In this document: positions 23,750 to 34,765 of the stretch, in pieces | How positions within the stretch are numbered: position 1 is the first letter of the stretch | Layout: each line of letters begins with the position of its first letter | Origin: Pleurodeles waltl | Taxonomy: Eukaryota > Chordata > Amphibia > Caudata > Salamandridae | NCBI RefSeq assembly: GCF_031143425.1 | Contig: NC_090448.1 | Location: 329,232,177-329,296,176 of the forward strand | Length of the DNA stretch: 64,000 nucleotides | Reading direction: 5' to 3' | Translations under genes and position numbers: made by a program | Notes under the pieces: generated by a model | What the model was told of the DNA's origin: nothing | The model's database searches: none | The model's input: only the letters and a program-made list of their open reading frames with translations

Positions 23750-24814
23750 GGACTTGTTCTTAGTCAAGATAATTATCAATATGCACAACATCTGATTGGA
23801 TGCCCTATTGTGATGTCATTTGGTAGTTCTGGTTCCTATTTTTCTGGTTTGTGTCGTTTTCTTTTCTGTACTGGGCTCCTGTTGAATTAAAGGCAAGAAA
23901 AGTTAGCATAATATGAGCCTCTGTAATAAAATCTGTAATTTAGATTTTGTTTGTATATTTGCACATATTGCAGTTTGACATTTGAAAAAATCCTATGGGT
24001 TCTTACCCAGTCAGTTTCCTGTGGTGTTAAGAGTGATATGCAGGCCTACATAGCTAGGACATAACATGTTTTCCTCATCTATAAACTATTCTGGGTCTAT
24101 TGGGTCTGATGTCCTTTGAATTTGTCGGAGTATGCCAATGCTTCTTAAAGATATTATAAATATCACTTTGTACATTATACAGTGTGATTAGTGCCTATGA
24201 ACAAGTGCTGAAAATGATATAAAGTGAAACTTGCTGATTGAAAAATGTCCACTGTCAAAAGTAAAGTACCAAAGCTAAGCTGTGTTTATTGTTATGTTAC
24301 TACTATATTGGTAATCGATAAAATGATAAAGTGTTAAAAACAAAAAAGAAATCATCATGTTATATGATGCTGAGTGCAAGTTGTATTCCAATTCCTCAAA
24401 GAGATATGTTTCTAGATCCTTAACATTAGGGGAATATGAAAATTCTAAAGCCTTGTGGCAGCGGCTTATTTTATACATATTTCCAATTGGTGACCCCATT
24501 CCTCGATTTTGCCATCGCCTGCTTATTTTGATCTTTCCATCCAATGGACTTGATTTTTAGGCCTTCATCCTTCCTCATGTTAGTATCTTTTTGAACTTCT
24601 AAATAATTAATCAATTAATCCTTCTCTTTTATCAAAGTCCATATTTTACGTCCAAGGCAGAAGTGCCAAATTGTTATTGAATCTGATAGTGCCAGTTAAC
24701 TCTAACACCACAGCAACTCATTTACACTAGGGGATTGGGATAATAGTTATCACACAAACTGAGAATAGTTTATATAAAAACCTTAAGAAACATGTTAGGT
24801 CCTAGCTATGTAGC
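23750..24814. other. AT-rich sequence without recognisable features
   Basis: No protein motif, tandem repeat or RNA gene was recognised on either strand. Confidence 0.4.
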
Positions 24815-27295
24815 CCCACATAACCCCTTAACTGCTGCCCCCACTCTCCAGGTGCTGAGCCCTTTTTTTTGGCTAATTGGAATAGTTTGTGCTTAGGCCT
24901 CCATAACATTGTATCCAAATAAGGTATCCAAACCAAATTTGTGTCCTTTTTTCCGAACATCATGGGAATTCTACAGGTACCTAGGGTTTGTGGCTGTCCC
25001 TGGAGGGGACTGAGAAAATAGCCAAACTATAGCTAAAGTTTGAGTTTTTGGGGGAAACTAGGAAAAAGTGCTCTGCATAAAAATGTTAATTTTCCCTTAA
25101 AAGGGCATGAGCATCTTCCCAACTTTCAGGAACATGCAGAGCTGAATCAAAAAACATATTTTCTTACCACAGTTTTGGCAATCTTCAAAGAAAGTGCCCA
25201 TTTTCCTTATTTTTGTGCTTTCAACCTGCTTCCAGTTTGTGATGAAAACTAGTGTGAAACTCATGGGTGATCCAGGAAACCTATACATTTCTGAAAAGTA
25301 TACAGAAGTCTGAATTTAGCAAGGTGTCATATGTGTAGATCCCTAAAGATTTTCCAAATAAACCAACTGTTGAAATAAAGACAAATTGAAATTAAGTAGG
25401 AAAAACAGCCATTGATGACAGTGTTATTTTCTGTAACTTTTTGTCACAGTCACCAATATACAAAAGCAATGTACCATTACATTTGCAAGTCCCTTTGGCT
25501 TGTGGGGATATATAGGATTTATAGGTTATCCAAGGTACCCAGGGCCAACAACTAAGCTGCACAGTACAATGTTTTTTCATTGTGTACTGTGTGTAGACCA
25601 ATTCATAGGGTGAAATATGTAGTGAAAAATGTATCAGGGTTATCTATGTATTTCTGAAAGGAGCACAAAATATAGAGTTAAGAAGTAGTGGTAATATGTA
25701 AATCTCTGAATTTGTGGGTACCTGCACGAGCATATGACTTAGAAGGTTTTTTTCAAAATGTCTTCTTTCTTAAACACTGGCTTGCATTTGAAAGGCACAA
25801 ATGCAGAAAAAAAGTTGGATAATAAAAAAAGTCCTACTATTCTATGTTTTCACATGTCTCCTGATAAAAATGATACCTCACTTGTGTGGGTAGGCTTAGC
25901 CCCGCAGCAGGAAATGGCCCAGAATGAAATATGAATACATCAAATTTTTTGACGCAAAACTGACCTGTACAGCAGGTAGCTGTGGGTTTTGGACCCTAAC
26001 ACAGGGGGCACTGAGGTGAACCTAGCAAACCTGCACATTTTTAAAAACTAGACACCTGGGGAAATCCAGGGTATGTTGACTTGTATGGCTCTCACTAGGT
26101 TGTTTTACATAGAATCACTTACAAACCTCATACTGTGATTAAAAAACTCCTTTTCCCCACATTTCTATGATGGACAGTTCTGGAATTTATGGGGAGCAAC
26201 AAATCTCCTTCCACGCAGCATGCCCCCTAAGTCTTCTGATAAAAATGGTACTTCACTTTGGTGGTTGGACCTAGTGCCCGCAGCAGGAAACGGGCCAAAA
26301 TGCAACATGGATACATCAGATTTTTCCAATCAAAACTGACATGTTTTTGCATAGTGAGTAGCTGTGGATTTTGGGCCTAAATCAGGGGGCACCTAGAGAA
26401 ACCTAGCAAACCTACACATTCTTAAAAACTAGACACCTGGGGAAATCCAGGGTGGGGTGACTTGGTGGCCCTCACTAGATTATTGTACCCAGAATCCCTT
26501 GCAAACCTCAAACTTTGTGTGAAATCACACATTTTCCTTGCAATTCTCTGATGAAAGCTTCCAAAATCTGCAGGAATCCACAAAATTCCTACTATCCAGC
26601 ATTACCCCACTTGTGCCAATTAAAAACACTGTCCCACTTATGTGATTGGGCCTAGTGCCTGTGACAATAACATAAAAAACCAAGGTCAATGGGAGCCCTT
26701 GCATGGGGCTCCTATTGACCTTGGCTTGATCCTTTACTGTCGTGAGCACTAGGCTCAGCCACATAAGTGATGCAGCGTTTTTATCGACAGAAGTGGGACA
26801 GTGCTGAGTGTTAGGAATTTTGTGGATTCCTGTAGATTCTGGAAGTTTCCATCATGGAAATGTATGGAAAATATGTAAATTCAGGCAAAGTTCGAGGTTT
26901 GTAGGGCATTGTAGGTAAGATATCCTCAAGGGGTTCACACAATACACACTCCTTGGAATCCCCTGATTGCCTACTTTTCGAAAATGTCTGTGATTGGTAG
27001 ATGTACATGGGTGGCGGCTAAGCACAGCCCCAAATCTCACAGCTATCCTTATTGCTAATCTCTCCATGTAGCATTTTAGACCCTTTTGGGTCAAAGTCTC
27101 TCTGTCCACCCACACAAGTGAGTTACTGTTTTTATTGGGAGACTTCGGGGAGTGCTGTATGGTAGGAAATTTGTAGCTTCCACAAATTCCAGAAGTTTGC
27201 ATCACAGAAATGTGGGAAAAATGTGTGTTTTTAGTCAACATTTGAGGTTTGCAAGGCATTGGGGGAAAGAAAATGGTGTGAGATGCATGCGATTC
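24815..27295 (+). repeat. Composite repeat with ~390-bp tandem units, copy 2
   Basis: The head (CCCCTTAACTGCTGCCCCC near 24825, then TTTTTTGGCTAATTG) matches the head of copy 1 at 10603-10660. Tandem units follow, marked by 'TGATACCTCACTTGTGTGGG' at about 25868 and 'ATGGTACTTCACTTTGG' at about 26245. A third, at about 26630, carries CCCACTTATGTG. From about 26707 onward the same units continue in reverse-complement orientation, making a fold-back. Divergence between copies is considerable. Confidence 0.75.
26400..27290. repeat. Large inverted repeat (fold-back) centred near 26703
   Basis: The centre reads CCAAGGTCAATGGGAGCC, a short loop, then GGCTCCTATTGACCTTGG. Outward from it, the unit landmarks (ACTTATGTG, GCCTAGTGC, CCACAAAATTCCTA) appear on the left arm. 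They reappear as reverse complements on the right arm. The right arm extends further (to about 27290) and holds nearly two inverted units. Confidence 0.75.
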
Positions 27296-27299
27296 CACT

Positions 27300-27735
27300 A
27301 AACATCTAGTTCTCAGAACTGTCTGGGTCTGGTATGCTATAGTCCATAAGGGCGCAGAAAGACTAATGTTTTAGGGGTGAGAGTGGGGCCTGATTTTCGG
27401 CTGGCAAAACCCACCCCATTATTTTATTTAAAATGTATATTGCTGCCATACACTTGCCTCTCTGACCACAGTGGTGCTGGTTGGAGTAATTACCCCATAT
27501 GCCCCCAGGGGGAGAAAGGCTGTTGCCCTATTTACTTGTGGGGTGCATGCCCCCATCCCTATATTTAAAAAAATCAGATCTGGTGAAATTATTCTAGTGT
27601 GTCCAAACCCCCCCCCCCCCCCCCCACTGGGAGGGAGTGGTTAGAAAGGCTGTTGTCCCATTTAGGGTGGCCGTGGTATGTATATGTATATGTATATATA
27701 CTTATATATATATATATACACACACAAACCCTGCA
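27300..27735. repeat. Poly-C run and TA/CA microsatellite
   Basis: An uninterrupted C tract lies at about 27608-27626. A GTATATG/TATA/CACACA microsatellite lies at about 27675-27727. The rest of the interval is unassigned. Confidence 0.7.
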
Positions 27736-27790
27736 CTTAAAAGGTTAACACTTCAGGAAACTGGCTGGGTGCGAAAACAGGGTTTTTTTA

Positions 27791-28174
27791 ATGTGGAAAA
27801 TGCAATGTTATTGTGTGGTCGGCCCTATTAACCGAAATATTCATCCGGGGCTGATCACATCCTGCCCCGGGTGGTACGTAGAGAGAACACCTGATCGACG
27901 TCAAAGAGTCCCCACGGCAAATCCAGAAAAGGAAGTTCCGAAAGAGGAGGGCGACACGAACGCCGAGGAAGAAGACGGAAAGGAGACGCGAGAGGAGGAG
28001 CGACCGGTGTGGGGAAGAGAAACCCGAATGAGGAAAAGAGTGCGACCCAAAACTCTGGCGGGGAGGAGCCGTGACGAGAAGGGGACGCAGAAGGAGAAAC
28101 AAGTGCCAGCGAGGGCGGAAAACCCCAACCTTTGGACCCAGCAGCCTACCACGTCTCCGGAGAGACGTGGCTAG
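27791..28174 (+). other. Charged low-complexity open frame, unknown
   Basis: A 127-codon frame encodes a highly charged Glu/Arg/Lys-rich stretch (for example PEKEVPKEEGDTNAEEEDGK). It has no recognisable domain and sits in a CpG-rich part of a repeat. The opposite strand is open over nearly the same interval, as often happens in GC-rich DNA. I do not regard it as a demonstrated gene. It could be a leader or accessory frame of the surrounding retroelement. Confidence 0.25.
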
Positions 28175-28614
28175 CAAAGGTACTTCTCGATGGAGAATTC
28201 GACGCAGCACCTGCTTTGCGGCGGAAAAATTTGGCTCATCATCTTCCGGATCGAGGCAGCGCATCAAGGCTTTTCAAAGCATCGCTCCTGGGCGTCAAAA
28301 TACCCCCGCATCACAGTGAGGAACCAAGACTATGTGCCGGAAAAACAACACAAACCCTTGCAGCATGGAAAGAAATGACACATTGTCTATGCCGTGCCAG
28401 AAAATCTGATGCAACACCTTATTTTTCCACGCATCTCCTCCTCTGCGGTCCCCATACGTCGTTATTTTTGACGCATTCCAGGTACTGTGTGTAGCAAAGA
28501 AGCAACTATTGATTTCTAAGGATTGAGACTCTTTTAAACCCTTTAAAAGTGGTAATTCAACTTCTGCTTATTGGATCTTTGTTGTTTTGACCTTATTTTA
28601 TTCAGATACATATT

Positions 28615-28951
28615 GGCCCTCATTACAACCCTGGCGGTCAAAGACCGCCAGGGCTGTTTCGTCGGAAGCACCGCCAACAGGCTGGCGGTGCTTTCCTTGG
28701 AACTACGACCACCACTTTGGTTCCGGCAGTTGCCGTCGCACCGCCACAACACCGCTGGCTCCATTTGGAGCCGGCTCCCGTGTTGCGGCCAACATCCCCG
28801 CTCGGCCGGCGGACGGAAACCAGGTTTCTGCCCGCCGGCCCAGCGGGGATCTCGAAATGGGCACCGCGGGAGTGCGGCCGCATTGGCAGCTGCGCGGTGG
28901 ATACAACTTGGCGGGCGGCGCTTGTCGCCCACCAAAGTTGTAATGAGGGCC
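28615..28951. mobile_element. Harbinger-type MITE, 337 bp
   Basis: Both ends carry GGCCCTCATTACAAC as perfect inverted 15-mers, followed by GGCGGT-rich subterminal DNA. The flanks show a 3-bp duplication (ATT). The 15-mer is identical to the terminus of the full element at 30586-39164, so that subfamily could mobilise it. The interior is GC-rich and non-coding. Confidence 0.85.
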
Positions 28952-29529
28952 ATTATCTATTTTTCAAAACCTGTGTGGTGTATTTGTGTGGCATTTTCAC
29001 TGTGTTACTGTGTGATTTATTGCACAAGTACTTTACACATTGCCTTCTAAGTTAAGCCTGACTGCTCAGTGCAAATATACCAGAGGATGGGCACAGGATA
29101 ATTTGGATTGTGTTGTGACTTACCCAGACTAGGATTGTGGTCCCTAATTGGACAAGGGTGTATACCTCTGCCAACTCTAAACCTCATTTCTAACACCAAG
29201 CTTCTGACTATAACACCAGAGCCCGCCGTGATCCTTCTGAAAGGATTAAGAAATGAAAACACCAAATCTCAGTCCTGCAAATCTATTCTTAGAAGCGCGA
29301 GAGTCAATATTCCTACACTACAAAGGGGAACATATTTGTTTACTCTGCTGTGATTTTAGTTTCAGCTGCTTGAGTCATACTAGGTGCAAGGCTGGTTCCC
29401 TGTGGGGAATTGCAGGGTCCGGTGTCAGTGTACAGGAATGTCCATTGCAGACAACACAAATGTTTAGGGACCTGTATCTGGTAGACCACTGATAGTTGTC
29501 ACAAAATTCTGGCAGGGGTTAGAACAAGA

Positions 29530-30193
29530 GGGATATCAGCACAACCACCTTCAGAGACAGATGAAAGAAAGAAATCAGAAAGGTTGTCTAAACCTTTTAA
29601 AACCCAAAATCCAGCCAAAACAGTGTAAAATCAAAAATGGTATCCGTTTCTTAACAGACTACCATAATGGACACTTCAGAAGTACAAAAATTCTCAAACG
29701 CTATTGGTACTTACTAAAGAATAATGCATCAATCACCACAGAGATTGGCAGCTACCCTCAAATAAGCTTCCCCAAAGCAAAAGACTTGAAAGAGTTTCTT
29801 TGCAAATCAGAATTTATTGACATTTAATGATAAAAGAAAGCCTATGGGCATCTTTATATGTCATAGCTGTGGAGCCTGTAAATTAGAACAAAAGAAAAAG
29901 AAAGTATTTTCTCCTACCCATGAGATTAACCCACAGAGTACAGATTGGATTAATAGTATCAGTAGCTACTTCATCTAGATAAGTGAATGCCCATGTACGA
30001 AGATCTAAGTTGCCAGAACCATTACACCTTTACACATTAGAATACAGGAACATTATCAAAAATTGAATAAACCAGAGATTGTTCTACCACTAATGGAACA
30101 CTTTCAACAGCAGCACCCTAACCAAAACATTTTCACATTTTTAGATTGGAATACATTAAAGCACCATCCCATGGCGGCAACAGAGAACTAATA
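29530..30193 (+). pseudogene. Penelope-like element C-terminal relic with GIY-YIG domain
   Basis: The first part (29561-29824) reads ILKRYWYLLKNNASITTEI followed by a KDLKEFLCKSEF segment. This matches the region after the RT of Penelope-like polyproteins ('ILKKHW.IL..D......RDKLV.S'). A new frame from about 29848 gives GIFICHSCGACKLEQ, the Cys motif, then an ISECPCTKI..VARTITPLHIRIQEHY block corresponding to 'L.C.CG..YVG.T...L..RI.EH' of the GIY-YIG endonuclease. The end is at about 30193. Two stops, a frameshift and a degraded Y-VG motif make it inactive. Upstream RT sequence was not found. Confidence 0.7.
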
Positions 30194-30582
30194 CTGATGA
30201 AATGAGAAAGTGAGCTAATATTAAGGCTTATTACTACGAAAACAGAACTCAACAAGGATGCAGAAATGCATTGCTGGCAGCACGTACAATAACGTAATAT
30301 GTTCTCTGTCTACTCCTGCAAATAGTCAATCAAGTAAATTGATTTTTTTTTAGCATCCCCACATGAGGTCTTATTATATCACAAGCTGAATCAAAACTCC
30401 ACATTCTAAATTCTCTGTCCTCCTAGCTCTGTGATCAACTAACCATTTCAATAATGATTTTTCCCTTGTTTGACATATGCCGGATACTGTGAACTCACTA
30501 ATAAATAAAATTCTCTTGTTGGACTTGCGTTTGCTAATAAACCAAACAACTGATACCCTGTAGGCCTTTTCTGTTAATAGAC
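30194..30582. other. No recognisable feature
   Basis: This is unassigned AT-rich spacer up to the Harbinger insertion site. Confidence 0.4.
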
Positions 30583-30585
30583 TAA

Positions 30586-30600
30586 GGCCCTCATTACAAC
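30586..30600 (+). repeat. H1 left terminal inverted repeat
   Basis: GGCCCTCATTACAAC is preceded by the TAA target duplication at 30583-30585. A GGCGGT follows at once and several ACCGCC/GGCGGT motifs lie within 250 bp. Confidence 0.9.
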
Positions 30601-30961
30601 TTGGCGGTAAATGCCTCCTACCGCCGTGCTGACCGGCGCCAACATACCGTGACCGTGGCGGTAAACCGGGTATTATGACCCACACAGAGAATACCGCCAC
30701 AATACAGACACCCACACAAGTCTGCCACACCAAAGGTCAGTGATAAACTGACGATAGCTAAACCCACACCGTCACGCCAATAGGAACATGCCCACAGTAT
30801 CACGAATCAATGCAGCGGTCTTTCAACCGCGGTAAACCATTGGCGGTACACACCTCTGCGCTCAAAATACACACACACTTACAAAACTACACCACATTGG
30901 ACAATTCAAGATACACACACCTGACACACATACACACACCACACCCTCACACTCATACCAC

Positions 30962-30968
30962 TATAAAA
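30962..30968 (+). promoter_or_regulatory. TATA box of Myb1 in H1
   Basis: TATAAAACACACACA lies about 190 bp upstream of the Myb1 start. The same TATAAAACACAC occurs at the matching place in H2 (49068-49074, minus strand). It is the best-conserved promoter-like element between the two copies. Confidence 0.6.
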
Positions 30969-31154
30969 CACACACACACATTCCACAACCCTTTCAATGA
31001 AAAAATTAGAACAAGCAGAGAGAGAAAAGCAAAGAGCACACCTTCACTCAGAGGCACAGAACACCATCACTCATACACCATCCACGCACATCACATAATA
31101 CATCACAACACATCACCCCACACATCACCTCACACATATCACTCACAACACATC

Positions 31155-32711
31155 ATGGCACCTCAAAGACACCCCAGGTTTTCTGAGGAGGAGCTAAGGG
31201 TCATGGTGGAGGAAATCAACAGGGTAGAGCCACAGCTGTTCGGATCACAGGTGCAGCAGACCTCCATTGCAAGGAAGATGGAGCTATGGCGGAGAATCGT
31301 TGACAGGGTCAACGCCGTGGGACAGCATCCAAGAACCAGGGATGACATCAGGAAGAGGTGGAACGAACTACGGGGGGAGGTGCATTCTGTGGTATCAAGA
31401 CACCAGATTGCTGTACAGAGGCCTGGCGGTGGACCCCCACCTCCTCCCCCACAACTAACAACATGGGAGGAGCAAGTCTTGGCGACCGTGCATCCTGAGG
31501 GCCTCGCAGGAGTAGCTGGAGGACTGGACTCTGGTAAGTCAAATTTTTACTACTGTTTCCCCCCACCCTCCTACCTGCATGCCGTCACTAACTCCTACCC
31601 GTACCCTCACCCCATCACTCCACCACCTCACATATACCCCACTATCACAACCCACACATCCCAATACCAAGCCCTGGATGCTCCACCAATGCATGGACCC
31701 CTTCACAGACCTGCATGGACACCCATCATCACAGCATGCACACTAGAGGGACTCAACTACCCCACATAATCAGCAATCACACAAGGCCAATGCAACAGGG
31801 AAAGCACAATTCTATTAGGGAACGAGACCCATTGCGCAAGATGGCACACACAGATACAATAACAATGCTTATGCATCCCAACAGGACCCCTACCCAACGT
31901 CACCGGACAGGAGGTGCCAGATACATGCAGTCCCTCCACGGAAGAGGCCCACAGTGATGACAGCAGCTCTGCACGCCTGGATCAGGATGACCAGCCTGGC
32001 CCATCTGCGACCTCTGGACAGTCGGTTCCCCTGCCACAGTCCCAACCCACCACTGATCCTCCCCCGTTAGCAAACACCATCACAGCACCCACCCAGCAGG
32101 CCCATGCCACTGTCCCCAGGACACGTGAATCAGCAGTGTGTCCACCACTACAGGGACCCCAGGCAATCCCACTAACCCAGAACGATCAGAGACCTGGGGT
32201 CAGTGGCAGTGGGCACACAGTTCAGGAGACAGAGGCACAGGACAACAGGGAAGCTGGGAGGACTGCTGTGCGACAGGGGGAGGACAGGCCCAGGGAACTG
32301 ACCCTCCACGAGGCACTCACCAACATCAAGGGAGCATACCACCATTCCCAGGAGACCATGGGCACGGTACTGGCCAAGTTTCAGGAGACCCAGCGGCTGC
32401 AGGAGGGACAGTACATGGGGATCAGGGAGGACCTCACCAAAATCTACACCATCCTGGTCACCATAGCAGGGGTGCTGGCTGAATTGGGCAAGACCATGAG
32501 GGAGGCAGTGGCTCCACAAAGGGCCCCTGACACTAGCCAAACCGAGGAACAGCCTTCCACCTCCGCCGGTGCTAGTGGACAGGAGGCACTGCCACAGGAG
32601 CAACAGGCCACCAGCACCCCACCCCCTGCAGAAGGAGAACCACCCCGCAAACGGTACCTGCGATCCAGGCAGAAGACAGAGAACATTGCCAAGACCCCTG
32701 CCAGGAAATAG
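31155..32711 (+). CDS. Myb/SANT-like DNA-binding protein (Myb1 of H1), two exons
   Basis: I infer exon 1 at 31155-31533 (donor CTG|GTAAGT) and exon 2 at 31885-32711 (acceptor CCAACAG|GA). The phases match and give 401 codons plus stop. Residues about 5-80 form a Myb_DNA-bind_5-type domain (RHPRFSEEELRVMVEEI, then ELWRRIVDRVNAVGQHPRTR, then DIRKRWNELRGEV). A Pro-rich linker and an acidic middle follow. A helical, probably coiled-coil stretch begins LHEALTNIKGAYHHSQETMG, and a basic C-terminus (PPRKRYLRSRQK) may be a nuclear signal. In Harbinger systems the Myb partner binds element ends and brings the transposase into the nucleus and onto DNA. That role here is inferred. There are no internal stops, and the same exon structure is found in H2. 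Confidence 0.85.
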
Positions 32712-32896
32712 GACCCTCCTGATTGTCACCCTTCTGTCCCACTCTGTTTCCCTGGCCACCTTGAACTGCCATTGCTCCCCTTCCTATGCCCCCTTGGACA
32801 ATGCACCTGTGATACCAAAAGACTGGACTCTATCCTGGACTTTCCTCAACCATCACCCCAGCCCCTTGCACATACCCCTATACTCATTAGCACCTA

Positions 32897-32902
32897 AATA
32901 AA
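32897..32902 (+). terminator. Polyadenylation signal of Myb1 (H1)
   Basis: AATAAA lies 185 bp after the Myb1 stop, in CACCTAAATAAACACC. Confidence 0.6.
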
Positions 32903-34549
32903 CACCCTTTCATCAAATACGAATCTTGAGTCAGTCTGATGATTCACAAATGTATTATTACATTAGCAAAGCATTGCAAGGTATATGTTCTTTTACTCAT
33001 ACCAATGTATGACAATTGTTGGGCAACAGTACACATAGCAGAAGGCAGAATTGGGTACACAGATCTGAAAAAAGGGAATCCAAAGGGAACAGTCAGTGTC
33101 CATAGACAGAGGTCAAGAGGCTGCCATGTACAATGTCCTAAAGTAAACTGATACGTGAAGAAGAGTTACAGTCTCTTACCTGTGTGTCACTGGAAGTACT
33201 GCAGAATGATGTTTGTCCTGTTGTCAACCTCTTCTTCCTCTGCCTCCTCTTCCTCACTGTCCACAGGCTCCACTGCTGCCTCAAGACCATCACCAGGCTT
33301 ATCCTCCAGCAGAAAAGGCACCTGGCGTCTCAATGCCAGGTTGTGCAACATACAGCATGCCACGATGATCTGGCACACCTTCTTGGGTGAGTAGTACAGG
33401 GAGCCACCTGTCAGATGGAGGCACCGGATTCTGGCTTTCAGGAGGCCGAATGTCCTCTCAATAATCCGCCTAGTTCGCCCATGTGCCTCATTGTAGCGTT
33501 CCGCTGCCCTTGTCCTGGCATTCCTCACTGAGGTCAGTAGCCATGAGAGGTTGGGGTAACCAGAGTCACCTGCAAATATCGAGGGACAATTGTGAGACAC
33601 ACACTAACCCTTAGGTACTACCCCATACCCAGACACCTACTCTTACTGTGTGGGGACCTTGGGCTCACCTATTAGCCACACCCAGTGCCACTGTAGTTGT
33701 CCCATCACATAAGGGATACTGCTATTGCGCAAGATATAGGCGTCATGCACAGAGCCAGGATACTTGGCATTCACATGGGAGATGTACTGGTCCGCCAAAT
33801 ACACCATTTGCACATTCATCGAATGGTAGCTTTTTCTATTTCTGTACACTTGTTCATTTCTCCGGTGGGGGACAAATGCTACATGGGTACCATCAATGAC
33901 ACCAATGATGTTGGGAATATGTCCCAGGGCATAGAAGTCAGCTTTCACTGTGGCCAAATCCTCCACCTGGGGGAACACGATGTAGCTGTGCATATGTTTC
34001 AGCAGGGCAGACAACACCCTGCTCAACACGTTTGAGAACATTGGCTGAGACATCCCTGATGCCATGGCCACTGTAGTTTGGAAGGAGCCACTTGCCAGGA
34101 AATGGAGCACTGACAGGACCTGCACAAGAGGGGGGGGTACCTGTGGGCTGGTGGATGGCTGAAATCAGGCCTGGCTCCAATTGGGCACACAGTTTGTGGA
34201 TTGTGGGATGATCAAGTCTGTATGTGGTTATGATGTGTCTGTCTTCCATTGTAGACAGGTCCACCAGGGGTCTGTACACCGGAGGATGCCGCCATCTCAT
34301 ATGCTGCCTCAGCGGTTGTAGCCTATGGAGGAGAATGGTAAGCAGAAGGTCGTTTACCACATATGGAGCACAACTGTGTCTGAACTAATGTTACAGAAGC
34401 CTTGTGTTAAATCGTGAGTCAGTATATGTCCCAATATGTGCTGTGATGCAGTTAGGTGCCATGCCATGTTCTCCCCTGAAATGGCGGCTGCTTGACTAGT
34501 GAGGAGGGACAAGAGGAAATGAGGTAACTGCACTGGTGTTGTGCAGCGT

Positions 34550-34765
34550 CGCGGTAGGCGGTCAAAGACCGCCGCGCAATTCCGCATTGGTTATCATTAG
34601 GCCCTATGGGTCCTAGAAACCAATGGCGATATATGCCGGTGGTGACGGTACGCCCGCCCCGGACGTCACCACCATTTTCTACCCATTCACTCACTTGATA
34701 CCTGACCATCAACAGGAGAGGACCTACACTGCAAGTGCTGCTGTGACCTGAGTCTGGAAGCGACA
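34550..34765. promoter_or_regulatory. GGCGGT/ACCGCC cluster between Myb2 start and transposase exon 2 (H1)
   Basis: GGTAGGCGGTCAAAGACCGCC and further GACGGTACGCCCGCC motifs sit immediately upstream of Myb2, together with two ATTGG/CCAAT boxes (34587-34650). The same kind of cluster is found in H2. The motifs match those at the element termini. Confidence 0.5.

Larger units (their letters stand above)
27780..29255 (+). repeat. LTR-like interspersed repeat, interrupted by a MITE
   Basis: A CpG-rich first half (27840-28330) is followed by a T-rich segment ending at 28614. The sequence resumes at 28955 with TCTATTTTTCAAAACCTGTG and runs to a CATTTCTAACACC tail near 29195. The 337-bp insert between is a separate MITE. 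The organisation resembles a long urodele LTR or retroelement 3' region. A repeat search is needed to name it. Confidence 0.5.

Noticed and set aside
28543..29050. Several overlapping GC-rich open frames across the MITE
   Set aside because: They are caused by the GC-rich, near-palindromic MITE interior and are open on both strands.
30810..31154. In-frame upstream extension of Myb1 (His/Thr-rich)
   Set aside because: It translates CA-rich leader DNA downstream of the TATA box. The MAPQRHPRF start is conserved in both copies, the extension is not.
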